Below are positions 1 through 6,843 of a stretch of DNA of 44,640 bases, in pieces; the stretch's first letter is position 1; each line of letters starts with the position of its first letter. The position numbers and the translations under genes are program-made. Source of the stretch: JAVKBW01 sp964352715 (lineage in GTDB: Bacteria; Pseudomonadota; Alphaproteobacteria; UBA8366; Aestuariispiraceae); NCBI GenBank assembly GCA_964352715.1, contig CAYGSU010000031.1, forward strand, positions 1 to 44,640, given 5' to 3'. The notes under the pieces are model-generated. The model worked only from the letters and a program-made list of their open reading frames with translations. It was not told where the DNA came from and searched no databases.

Positions 1-1
1 G

Positions 2-181
2 AAGGTTATCGGGCGCGACTGGCATCAACTGACCAAATGGGGGCTGGGGCAGGGCGGCCATTGCACGAATTGCGGCACGGCGATTGCCGGGGTGTTCGAA
101 ACCACGCCCGGTACCTGGGGGCGGAAACGACAGCGCGTCAGTCTCGACGGGCTGGTGAAGGAGATGGCGGCGCAGGCATAG
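2..181 (+). CDS. amrS: AmmeMemoRadiSam-system radical SAM enzyme, C-terminal end (partial)
   Basis: Only the last 59 codons are in the window, reading from the left edge to a TAG stop. They contain IGRDWHQLTKWGL, then a CTNCG cysteine pair, then AGVF and a short basic tail. This matches the C-terminus I know from the AmmeMemoRadiSam-type radical SAM proteins related to pyruvate-formate-lyase activators, where a G-x-C-x2-C-G segment closes the protein. The radical SAM CxxxCxxC motif lies upstream of the window, so the assignment rests on the tail only. The reaction of this family is not well defined. The next gene on the same strand starts 110 bases later. Confidence 0.7.
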   Translation, partial: KVIGRDWHQLTKWGLGQGGHCTNCGTAIAGVFETTPGTWGRKRQRVSLDGLVKEMAAQA

Positions 182-290
182 TCTCGCCCGACCTGCTGCA
201 AGTGTTCCTTTCCGGGGCGGAATCTTCTAATCATGAACGGTCTCAAAATCGGCGGTTATCAGGGCTGCCGATACAAAGCGGGAGCATGCA

Positions 291-1892
291 GTGGACCAGG
301 TTCTAATCTCTGTCAGCTATCAGGATCCCGCCTGGATCGCCATCGCCTTCGCCTTCGGTCTGCTGATGAAACAGGTCAGGCTGCCGCCGATGGTCGGCTT
401 TCTGATCGCCGGGTTCGTGCTGAATCTGCTCGGCGCCGAAAGCGGCCGGTTTCTGCTGGAAATCGCCGATCTCGGCGTGACGCTGCTGCTGTTCTCCATC
501 GGCCTGAAGCTTCGGGTCGGAACCCTTGTCCGGCCGGAAATCTGGGCGACGACAGGTCTGCACATGGCGGGGACGGTTGTCGTGACAACCGGTGTCCTGC
601 TGCTGCTGGCGCAGACCGGCTGGTCGCTTTTCGGCGATCTTACCCTGACCACCGCGCTGATCATCGCCTTTGCCCTGTCGTTTTCCAGCACCGTTTTCGC
701 GGTGAAGACGCTGGAGGACAGAGGTGCTGTTCTGGCGCGATACGGGCAGGTCGCGATTGGCGTTCTGGTGATGCAGGATATTGCGGCGGTTGTTTTTCTT
801 GCGTTTTCCGAAGGCAAGTTACCGTCAATCTGGGCCCTGGCCCTGCTGCTTCTTATCCCCGGCCGGTACGTTCTGAGTTTCATCCTCGCGCGCAGCGGGC
901 ACAAGGAACTGCTGATTGTTTACGGGTTCGTCCTGGCGCTGGGCGGGGCGGCGATCTTCGAAATGGTCGGCATGAAAGGCGATCTCGGTGCGCTGGTCGT
1001 CGGCGTGCTGCTGGCGCATCATCCGAAGGCTGACGAACTGTCGAAAGACCTGCTTGGCTTCAAGGACGTCTTTCTCGTCTGCTTCTTCCTGACAATCGGT
1101 CTCACGGGATTGCCGACGCTGGAAACATTCGGCGTCGCCCTGCTGTTGATGTTTCTTGTGCCCCTGAAGATCGCGTTCTTTTTTGTCTTGCTGACGCGAT
1201 TCCGCATGCGGGCCAGGGCGTCGACTTTCGGGGCGCTCGTGCTGGGGAACTATTCCGAATTCGGCTTGATCGTCGCCGCAATCGCCATCGGATCGGGCTG
1301 GATGTCAGACGAATGGCTGACAACAATCGCGCTGGCATTGTCGATCTCGTTCTTTGCGGCGTCACCGCTGAATGTCTACGCCGATGCGATCTTCCGGCGG
1401 CATGTGACTTTCCTGCGCCGGTTCGAACAAGACCGCCGGTTGCCCGGCGATGAAGATATCGAGATCGGCGATCACAGGATCATCATTTTCGGGATGGGCC
1501 GTGTCGGCGGGGCGGCCTATGACGAGATGGTCGACCATGCAAAGGGCAGGATTCTGGGGATCGATCTGGATGAAGAACGGGTTTCCTACAATATCGACGC
1601 CGGACGGCAGGTTGTTCTGGGCGATGCGACGAATGCGGAATTCTGGGTTCGTCTGCAGGGCGGTCATGAGAAAGTCGAGATGATCCTGCTGGCGATGGCC
1701 AATCACACCGCGAATATCGACGCGGCCCGGCATCTGCGAAACCGCGGCTATACCGGGCCGATCGTCGCGACGGCGCTTTATCCCGATCAGGAAGAGCACC
1801 TGAAAGAGAACGGCATCGACGAGGTTTACAATATTTATGCCGAAGCCGGGTCGGCCACAGCGGCCCGCATGGCGGAAAAGATGCGTTTATAG
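291..1892 (+). CDS. KefB/YbaL-type monovalent cation:proton antiporter with RCK (TrkA-N) domain
   Basis: 533 aa. The N-terminal about 370 residues are highly hydrophobic, with a dozen or so membrane segments typical of the CPA2 Na+/H+ exchanger fold. From about residue 394 follows a cytosolic Rossmann domain with FGMGRVGG and a downstream acidic LGIDLDEE strand, i.e. a TrkA-N/RCK domain that binds NAD(H) or a related ligand. This order is that of KefB/KefC/YbaL, which exchange K+ (or Na+) for H+ at the inner membrane. The start is a GTG preceded by GGGAG; no better ATG exists upstream. There is no KefF/KefG-like ancillary gene next to it, so glutathione gating is not supported. Its stop overlaps the convergent DUF3291 gene by six bases. 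Confidence 0.9.
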   Translation: MDQVLISVSYQDPAWIAIAFAFGLLMKQVRLPPMVGFLIAGFVLNLLGAESGRFLLEIADLGVTLLLFSIGLKLRVGTLVRPEIWATTGLHMAGTVVVTTGVLLLLAQTGWSLFGDLTLTTALIIAFALSFSSTVFAVKTLEDRGAVLARYGQVAIGVLVMQDIAAVVFLAFSEGKLPSIWALALLLLIPGRYVLSFILARSGHKELLIVYGFVLALGGAAIFEMVGMKGDLGALVVGVLLAHHPKADELSKDLLGFKDVFLVCFFLTIGLTGLPTLETFGVALLLMFLVPLKIAFFFVLLTRFRMRARASTFGALVLGNYSEFGLIVAAIAIGSGWMSDEWLTTIALALSISFFAASPLNVYADAIFRRHVTFLRRFEQDRRLPGDEDIEIGDHRIIIFGMGRVGGAAYDEMVDHAKGRILGIDLDEERVSYNIDAGRQVVLGDATNAEFWVRLQGGHEKVEMILLAMANHTANIDAARHLRNRGYTGPIVATALYPDQEEHLKENGIDEVYNIYAEAGSATAARMAEKMRL

Positions 1893-2342
1893 GGTCGTCT
1901 GTTCCGGTCCGAACACCGTATCCAGATCGAACGCGTCTTTCGTCGGACCGTGTTCTCGCAGAAGGTCGAGCCGCCGGCAGGCTTCGTCGAAGCCGGGGCG
2001 GGTGCCACGCGGCACCCACCACAGCACGAAGGTGGCGTCGTCCAGTGGCGTGAACCAGTCGGCCCGGCGATCCATCGCAGCGGCGTGGATGGGGCAGGTC
2101 ATGAAGGCGTTCAGGCTGTCGACATCCTTCCAGCCGGACAGGTTGGCGGCGTATTGCGGGCCGAAGCGTTGCGCTGTCTGATCGACGATATCGTCATCCA
2201 TGATCCACAGGAAACCGGGCCAGGTGAGGGCGACCGGCATCACCTCGTCCATGGTCTTTGAATACGAGTTCATTTCCTTCGCCGCGCGCGGATAGCGCAT
2301 CAGGCCAAGATTGAACTGGATCAGATCGTACCCCGTCGCCAT
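1887..2342 (-). CDS. DUF3291 family protein
   Basis: 151 aa from the ATG at 2342 (MATGYDLIQFNLGLMRYP). The frame is open 13 codons further, but the upstream stretch (MAGSSGRFNQGDG) looks like leader sequence and a GGGTGA-like site sits before the inner ATG. The protein carries the tryptophan-rich pattern FLWIMDDD, FVLWWVPRG and a helix with GWKDVDSLNAF, which I recognise as DUF3291, a small ferredoxin-like fold related to dimeric alpha-beta barrel monooxygenases. The function of the family is unknown. It is convergent with, and overlaps by six bases, the upstream antiporter. Confidence 0.8.
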   Translation of the reverse strand: MATGYDLIQFNLGLMRYPRAAKEMNSYSKTMDEVMPVALTWPGFLWIMDDDIVDQTAQRFGPQYAANLSGWKDVDSLNAFMTCPIHAAAMDRRADWFTPLDDATFVLWWVPRGTRPGFDEACRRLDLLREHGPTKDAFDLDTVFGPEQTTL

Positions 2343-2449
2343 ACCGTCACCCTGATTGAACCGTCCCGAAGACCCTGCCAATGGGTCGCTTTTCCGAATA
2401 GCAGACTACAGCCAGCACGGTCCGGCGCAAGGCCGGGCACTATGCCGTT

Positions 2450-4114
2450 TCAGGCCGGGTCGCCGGCGGGTTTCGGCGCGTCGTGCAGCGCATAGACCGG
2501 CATCGTTTCCTCACGGCCGCGAATTTCGACTTCCTGCCGGTCTGTATCGGGAAGCGACAGGCCGGCGCGGTCGGCGACGCTGGCAGACAGGACCAGCCGG
2601 CAGCCGAGCGGTTTGCAAAGCGCCTCCAGCCGTGCCGCCGTATTGACCGTATCGCCGATGGCCGAGACGGTGCGGCCGCGAGGCGGCCCCATTTCGCCGA
2701 CAATGGCGATGCCGGTATGAATGCCGATGCCGATCTGTAATGGCACCGGCAGGTCGTTCTTCAGCGCCTCGTTGGTGCGCTCAAGCCGGGCGAACATCGC
2801 GGCTGCGCCGTCGATGGCCTGCGCGCAGGCCTTGTCGACCGGCTGGTTGAGGCCGTAAATCGCCATCAGCCCATCCCCCAGAAACTGCGAGAAATGCCCG
2901 CCGGTTTCCTCGACCGCCAGCGTCATTTCCTGAAAGAACTGGTTGAGAATAAACAGCACGTCGAAGGGCAGGCGTTCCTCACCCAGTTTTGTCGATCCGC
3001 GCAGATCAAGAAACAGAACTGCGATTTCCCGCTCCTGGCCGAAAAGCTGGCCGGCCTTTCTGCCGTCGGCAGCGCTGGCGGTGCTGGGCATCAGAGGGGC
3101 GACGGAAACCGTTTCAACCGGGCGGCACTGGCAGGCAAGACGGATCGACGGATGTGCGTCGATGCGGTTCAGCGCTGCGGCTTCGGTGGCGTTCGGCTTC
3201 GGCAGCTTTTCAAGCCCGTCGACGATCCGCACCCGGCAGGTGGTGCAGCGCCCCCGTCCGCCGCAAACTGCGGCCAGTTCGATGCCGTTGATGTTCAGGG
3301 TTTCCTGTATCGTCGCGCCGGACGGCATCTGCAACCGCCGCCCGTCGCTGAAAACAAGTTCCGGCGCGTGGGTCAACCGGTAGACCAGCCGGCGGATTTC
3401 CCGAGCGGCGAACAGGGCGGCGATCAGCCCGACGGCGATCAGGAAGCCGTTCAGCCGCATGTCGCTGACTGTTTGCATCATGTCGGTCGTCCAGTTGGCG
3501 TCGTCCATGATCAGTTCGGCATAGCCGTCGAAGGCGTTTGCTTCCAGTTGCAGCGCCTTGCCGCTGGCGACGAACCCGGCCAGCGCCATGGCCGGTATCA
3601 GAACCGTAAAGCCGAGGTAGATACCGGAAAACCGCGGGAACCAGCTCGTCAGTTTCAGCCAGTGGTAGATGCCGAGTGTGCCGTGGGTCCAGCTTACCAG
3701 AAGGGCGGCGACCTGAAGCACGCCGCGCCACGGTTCAAGCATCCAGTACAGGGTCTGGATTGAATAGAAGTCGGCATTGGTCTGTTCGATCAGCACCACG
3801 CCCCGGTTGAGCAAGAAATGATCGACCAGAAGGACGGGGATGGCGAGGCCGGTCAGCATCTGCACCAGATGCCAGGGCTTCAGCTTCAGCACCCGGCGCT
3901 GCCATATTGTCCAGGCGTTGATCGCGATATGGCCGATCGCGGCGCTGTAGAACAGGACCAGGCCAGGCCAGGTCTGCCAGGGATCGAGAAACACGACCCG
4001 GGCCTTGTTCATCCAGGTGAGGGAATGAATACCGAAACTGTGGTTGATGAGATGGCAGAGGACGAAGGCAAAGAGAACGAGGCCGGTGCCAAGTCTAGCG
4101 TTCGTAAGAACCAT
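2450..4114 (-). CDS. Membrane class III adenylate/guanylate cyclase with [2Fe-2S] ferredoxin domain (CyaC-like redox sensor)
   Basis: 554 aa in three parts. Residues about 10-240 form roughly six membrane helices rich in histidine (H21, H25, H30, H62, H82, H99, H144, H151), resembling diheme cytochrome b anchors of SdhC type. Residues about 254-340 form a plant-type [2Fe-2S] domain with Cys284, 290, 293 and 328 (C-x5-C-x2-C-x34-C). Residues about 362-535 are a class III cyclase with metal ligands Asp370 (FLDLRGST) and Asp414 (FLGDG) and the GDTVNTAARLE segment. The residue normally Lys before GD is Gln410, so ATP or GTP preference cannot be read off. I recall that Sinorhizobium meliloti CyaC has this plan and responds to quinone redox state; that role here is inference. 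The start overlaps the preceding gene by 20 bases, indicating one transcript. Confidence 0.88.
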   Translation of the reverse strand: MVLTNARLGTGLVLFAFVLCHLINHSFGIHSLTWMNKARVVFLDPWQTWPGLVLFYSAAIGHIAINAWTIWQRRVLKLKPWHLVQMLTGLAIPVLLVDHFLLNRGVVLIEQTNADFYSIQTLYWMLEPWRGVLQVAALLVSWTHGTLGIYHWLKLTSWFPRFSGIYLGFTVLIPAMALAGFVASGKALQLEANAFDGYAELIMDDANWTTDMMQTVSDMRLNGFLIAVGLIAALFAAREIRRLVYRLTHAPELVFSDGRRLQMPSGATIQETLNINGIELAAVCGGRGRCTTCRVRIVDGLEKLPKPNATEAAALNRIDAHPSIRLACQCRPVETVSVAPLMPSTASAADGRKAGQLFGQEREIAVLFLDLRGSTKLGEERLPFDVLFILNQFFQEMTLAVEETGGHFSQFLGDGLMAIYGLNQPVDKACAQAIDGAAAMFARLERTNEALKNDLPVPLQIGIGIHTGIAIVGEMGPPRGRTVSAIGDTVNTAARLEALCKPLGCRLVLSASVADRAGLSLPDTDRQEVEIRGREETMPVYALHDAPKPAGDPA

Positions 4115-4568
4115 CAGTTGAACCTGCCCCCGATGAAGCGCCGCCGGAACCCGACTTGTTCACTGTGCCGTCCGGTGTAGCGATATACCAGGTTCCGCGG
4201 AATCCCTGACCGGTCACGTCGCCCTTCGCCTTGTCTTTTATCCAAGTATACAGCGGTTTGCCCTTGTAGGACCACTGCTTGTAGCCGTCATCGCGCTGGA
4301 TCGGCTTGAAATCGCCGATCGGCTGGGCGTCTTCCGGCGCAAGATAGATCGGCCACAGCTTTTCGCACTTGCCGTAGCAGTTCGACTTGTCTTCCTCGTC
4401 ATTGTCGAAGATGTACAGGGTCAACCCGTCCTTGTCCGTCAGCACGGGCCCAAGTTTGGTTTCTGCCATGCCGGTGCCTTCCGGCGCGTCGAAAGCGGCG
4501 GCGGGATGCCAGGCCAGCAGACACAGCGTAAGAATGCCGACGGCGGCGCGTAGAATGCGTGTTTTCAT
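4095..4568 (-). CDS. Periplasmic PF03640 (secreted repeat, COG4315) protein
   Basis: 157 aa from the ATG at 4568, which has AGAAAGAGG about 11 bases upstream. Residues 1-25 are a Sec signal peptide (MKTRILRAAVGILTL, then AAAF); there is no lipobox cysteine. The mature part has the family repeat: DKDGLTLYIFDND, a C-Y-G-K-C pair followed by LWP, then GYKQWSYKGKPLYTW. This is the COG4315 pattern, of unknown function but often found beside electron-transfer or redox genes. It lies directly upstream of the ferredoxin-cyclase gene and overlaps it by 20 bases, so the two are probably co-translated. The tail is glycine/serine-rich. Confidence 0.85.
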   Translation of the reverse strand: MKTRILRAAVGILTLCLLAWHPAAAFDAPEGTGMAETKLGPVLTDKDGLTLYIFDNDEEDKSNCYGKCEKLWPIYLAPEDAQPIGDFKPIQRDDGYKQWSYKGKPLYTWIKDKAKGDVTGQGFRGTWYIATPDGTVNKSGSGGASSGAGSTDGSYER

Positions 4569-4628
4569 GGCGTCAATGGCCTCTTTCTGCGTGATCGTTA
4601 GGTCCTGAGGCCGGGACCATAACCCGGA

Positions 4629-4657
4629 ATTCAAGGTATCCGTATAAAATTCGTCAA
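4629..4657 (-). promoter_or_regulatory. Putative sigma-70 promoter of the PF03640-cyclase operon
   Basis: On the minus strand TTGACG (4657-4652) and TTGAAT (4634-4629) are separated by 17 bases, giving a start near 4622 and a leader of about 54 bases. The -10 matches TATAAT in four of six positions. The pair is repeated after the N gap because the flanks are duplicated. Direct repeats abut the -35 upstream (see 4810-4849). Prediction from sequence only. Confidence 0.35.
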
Positions 4658-4676
4658 GTATTTGATCTAAGTAACA

Positions 4677-4776
4677 NNNNNNNNNNNNNNNNNNNNNNNN
4701 NNNNNNNNNNNNNNNNNNNNNNNNNNNNNNNNNNNNNNNNNNNNNNNNNNNNNNNNNNNNNNNNNNNNNNNNNNNN
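4677..4776. other. 100-N scaffold gap with identical 55-base flanks (probably false gap)
   Basis: Bases 4622-4676 are identical to 4777-4831. The contig ends therefore overlap by exactly 55 bases, and the 100 Ns plus one copy are most likely absent from the genome. After collapse the intergenic between the PF03640 gene and hupE shrinks from about 463 to about 308 bases. It holds the promoter and direct repeats described separately; I see no further gene in it. Confidence 0.9.
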
Positions 4777-4809
4777 ACCCGGAATTCAAGGTATCCGTAT
4801 AAAATTCGT

Positions 4810-4849
4810 CAAGTATTTGATCTAAGTAACAAGTATTTGAACAAAGTAA
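4810..4849. repeat. Two tandem 20-base direct repeats
   Basis: CAAGTATTTGATCTAAGTAA is followed directly by CAAGTATTTGAACAAAGTAA; 18 of 20 positions agree. A third partial CAAG follows. If the false gap is closed, the pair lies immediately upstream of the -35 of the minus-strand PF03640-cyclase promoter, one copy per two helical turns, the geometry of an activator site. The repeat may also have contributed to the contig break. Confidence 0.75.
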
Positions 4850-4943
4850 ACAAGCTTGTTTCTTTGATCATTCAACCATCACGGTAATAGTGCGGCAGGA
4901 ACACCGGCAAGCCATTTTGAACGAAAACTGACGCTTGTGCGAT

Positions 4944-4972
4944 CTTGGCGACCGGATTTGCCCTTCTATACT
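4944..4972 (+). promoter_or_regulatory. Putative promoter of the HupE-like gene
   Basis: CTTGGC (4944-4949) and TATACT (4967-4972) with a 17-base spacer. About 20 bases downstream of the -10 lies the palindrome ATACC-GG-GGTAT (4991-5002), which could be an operator near the start of transcription. No riboswitch-like structure was recognised in the leader. Confidence 0.4.
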
Positions 4973-5031
4973 GCTGCCAGGATACGACCCATACCGGGGT
5001 ATCCGGTTGACCAAATCGAGGGACCTGAAAC

Positions 5032-5625
5032 ATGAAAATTCCTTCTTACGTACTCACGCTGTCTGCCGTTTTTCTGGCTGTTTTCACAGCTTCTGCCTCG
5101 GCGCATGTGCCGGCAGGCGAATACGGATCGTTCGCGGCCGGCTTTACGCATCCGTTGTTCGGCGCCGACCATATCCTTGCCATGGTCGCTGTCGGTTTAT
5201 GGGCCGGCCTCCTTGGAAAACGGGCGCTCTGGGCCGTTCCCGCCGCCTTCGTTGCGGTGATGCTGGCCGGGTTCGGTCTGGCGCTGCTGAATGTACCGCT
5301 GCCGATCGTTGAACCCATGATCCTCGCCTCGACCATCGTCTTGGGTTTGGTTGTCGCGCTGGCTGTGCGGCTTGACCTGCGCCTGTGTGCCGCCCTTGTC
5401 GGCCTGTTCGCGCTATTCCATGGTCATGCGCACGGCGGTGAACTTGGCACGGCGGGTGCGGTGCAATTCGGCCTCGGATTCCTTCTGGCGACGAGTCTCT
5501 TGCATGCGGCCGGTGTCGGGCTGGGATTGCTGGTCGGCCGGCTTGGCGACAAAAAAGGCGCGCTGCTGTCGCGCGGTCTCGGCGTTGCCACTGCCTTTGC
5601 CGGGGTTTACCTCGCCATCAGCTAA
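5032..5625 (+). CDS. hupE: HupE/UreJ family metal transporter
   Basis: 197 aa with a signal peptide (residues 1-24, ending ASA) and about six membrane helices. The family signature HPLFGADHILAMVAVG follows at about residues 39-54, and a second histidine cluster FHGHAHGGELG lies near residue 130. HupE/UreJ proteins are nickel or cobalt permeases of the inner membrane, found beside hydrogenase, urease or cobalamin genes. None of those is in this window, so nickel or cobalt supply is inferred from the family only. The gene stands alone between the divergent PF03640-cyclase operon and the convergent nrdAB operon. Confidence 0.88.
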   Translation: MKIPSYVLTLSAVFLAVFTASASAHVPAGEYGSFAAGFTHPLFGADHILAMVAVGLWAGLLGKRALWAVPAAFVAVMLAGFGLALLNVPLPIVEPMILASTIVLGLVVALAVRLDLRLCAALVGLFALFHGHAHGGELGTAGAVQFGLGFLLATSLLHAAGVGLGLLVGRLGDKKGALLSRGLGVATAFAGVYLAIS

Positions 5626-5643
5626 TCTTCCGGTTTACTCAAG

Positions 5644-5676
5644 AAAAAACCCGGCCTGGACAGTGTCTAGGCCGGG
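5644..5676 (-). terminator. Rho-independent terminator after nrdAB
   Basis: A perfect 8-bp stem CCCGGCCT/AGGCCGGG (5650-5657 and 5669-5676) with an 11-base loop. On the minus strand it is followed by six Ts (5649-5644), so it ends nrdAB transcription. It lies just past the convergent HupE-like gene and may serve both. Confidence 0.8.
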
Positions 5677-5816
5677 CGTAAGTCACGACGAACGGATCGC
5701 CGCGTAGGCACAGGGTACCTTCAAGACCGTCGTTACGGCCTTCCAGGTTCCGCATCATGCCAGGGTCGCGGATCCCAAAACTGTCTGCTGCCGGCCTGTT
5801 GTTTCAGGCGCAGCGC

Positions 5817-6776
5817 CTATTCGAACGCTTCTTCCCAGGTTCCCTGCGTCGAAGCGCGGGAATATTCCGTGGCGCGGTTTTCGAAGAAGTTCGTGTGTTC
5901 AACGCCGTTCAGCATTTCATCCATCCAGCGCAGCGGGTTCTTGTCCATGCCGTAGATCGGATTGAGCCCGAGCTGCCCCAGACGCCGGTCAGCGATGTAG
6001 CGGATGTATTTCTTGACGTCTTCCGCCGACAGGCCTTCGATCGGCCCCAGCTCAAAGGCAAGGTCGATGAAGGCGTCTTCGTGATCGACGATGGTGTTGC
6101 AGGCGACATAGAGATCGCGCTCAAGGTCGTCGTTCCAGATTTCCGGATTTTCGGCAATGAACGCCCGGAACAGCTTGATGATCGACTGGGTGTGCAGGGT
6201 CTCGTCGCGCACCGACCACGAGACGATCTGGCCCATACCCTTCATCTTGTTGAAACGCGGGAAGTTCATCAGCATCGCGAAGGAGGCGAAAAGCTGCAGG
6301 CCTTCGGTGAACGCGCCGAACACGGCCAGGGTTTTGGCGATGTCGGTTTTCGTCTCGACGCCCCAGTCCTGCATGTAATCGTACTTGTCCTTCATTTCCT
6401 TGTACTGAAGGAAAGCGGAATACTCGGTTTCCGGCATGCCGATGGTATCCAGCAGATACGAATAGGCGGCGATGTGAACGGTTTCCATGTTCGAGAACGC
6501 CGCCAGCATCATCTGTACTTCGGTCGGCTGGAAGACCCGGGAATAGTGCCGCATGTAGCAGTTGTTCACTTCGACATCGGCCTGCGTGAAGAAACGGAAA
6601 ATCTGCGACAGCAGATTGCGCTCGGACGGCGTCAGATTCTTGTGCCAGTCCTTGACGTCATCGGCCAGCGGCACTTCTTCCGGCAGCCAGTGTAACCGCT
6701 GCTGCATCAGCCACGCTTCGTAGGCCCACGGGTAGCTGAACGGTTTGTAGACCGGGCTGGCATCCAGTAGCGACAT
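5817..6776 (-). CDS. nrdB: Ribonucleoside-diphosphate reductase class Ia, beta subunit
   Basis: 319 aa. Supplies the diiron-tyrosyl radical that starts ribonucleotide reduction by NrdA. Iron ligands are visible: Asp67 (QADVEV), Glu98 and His101 (METVH), and later the RDETLH segment with Glu and His. Tyr105 sits at the radical position (E-x2-H-x3-Y), which marks a classical class Ia radical subunit rather than a tyrosine-less type. A GGAGAG site precedes the ATG. It lies 67 bases downstream of nrdA in one operon, ended by the hairpin at 5650-5676. Confidence 0.95.
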   Translation of the reverse strand: MSLLDASPVYKPFSYPWAYEAWLMQQRLHWLPEEVPLADDVKDWHKNLTPSERNLLSQIFRFFTQADVEVNNCYMRHYSRVFQPTEVQMMLAAFSNMETVHIAAYSYLLDTIGMPETEYSAFLQYKEMKDKYDYMQDWGVETKTDIAKTLAVFGAFTEGLQLFASFAMLMNFPRFNKMKGMGQIVSWSVRDETLHTQSIIKLFRAFIAENPEIWNDDLERDLYVACNTIVDHEDAFIDLAFELGPIEGLSAEDVKKYIRYIADRRLGQLGLNPIYGMDKNPLRWMDEMLNGVEHTNFFENRATEYSRASTQGTWEEAFE

Positions 6777-6843
6777 TCAGGGTCTCTCCACTCTCATCTT
6801 TTTTCCAACCGGGCGCGATGCCGGTCGATTGTTGTTGTCCCGC

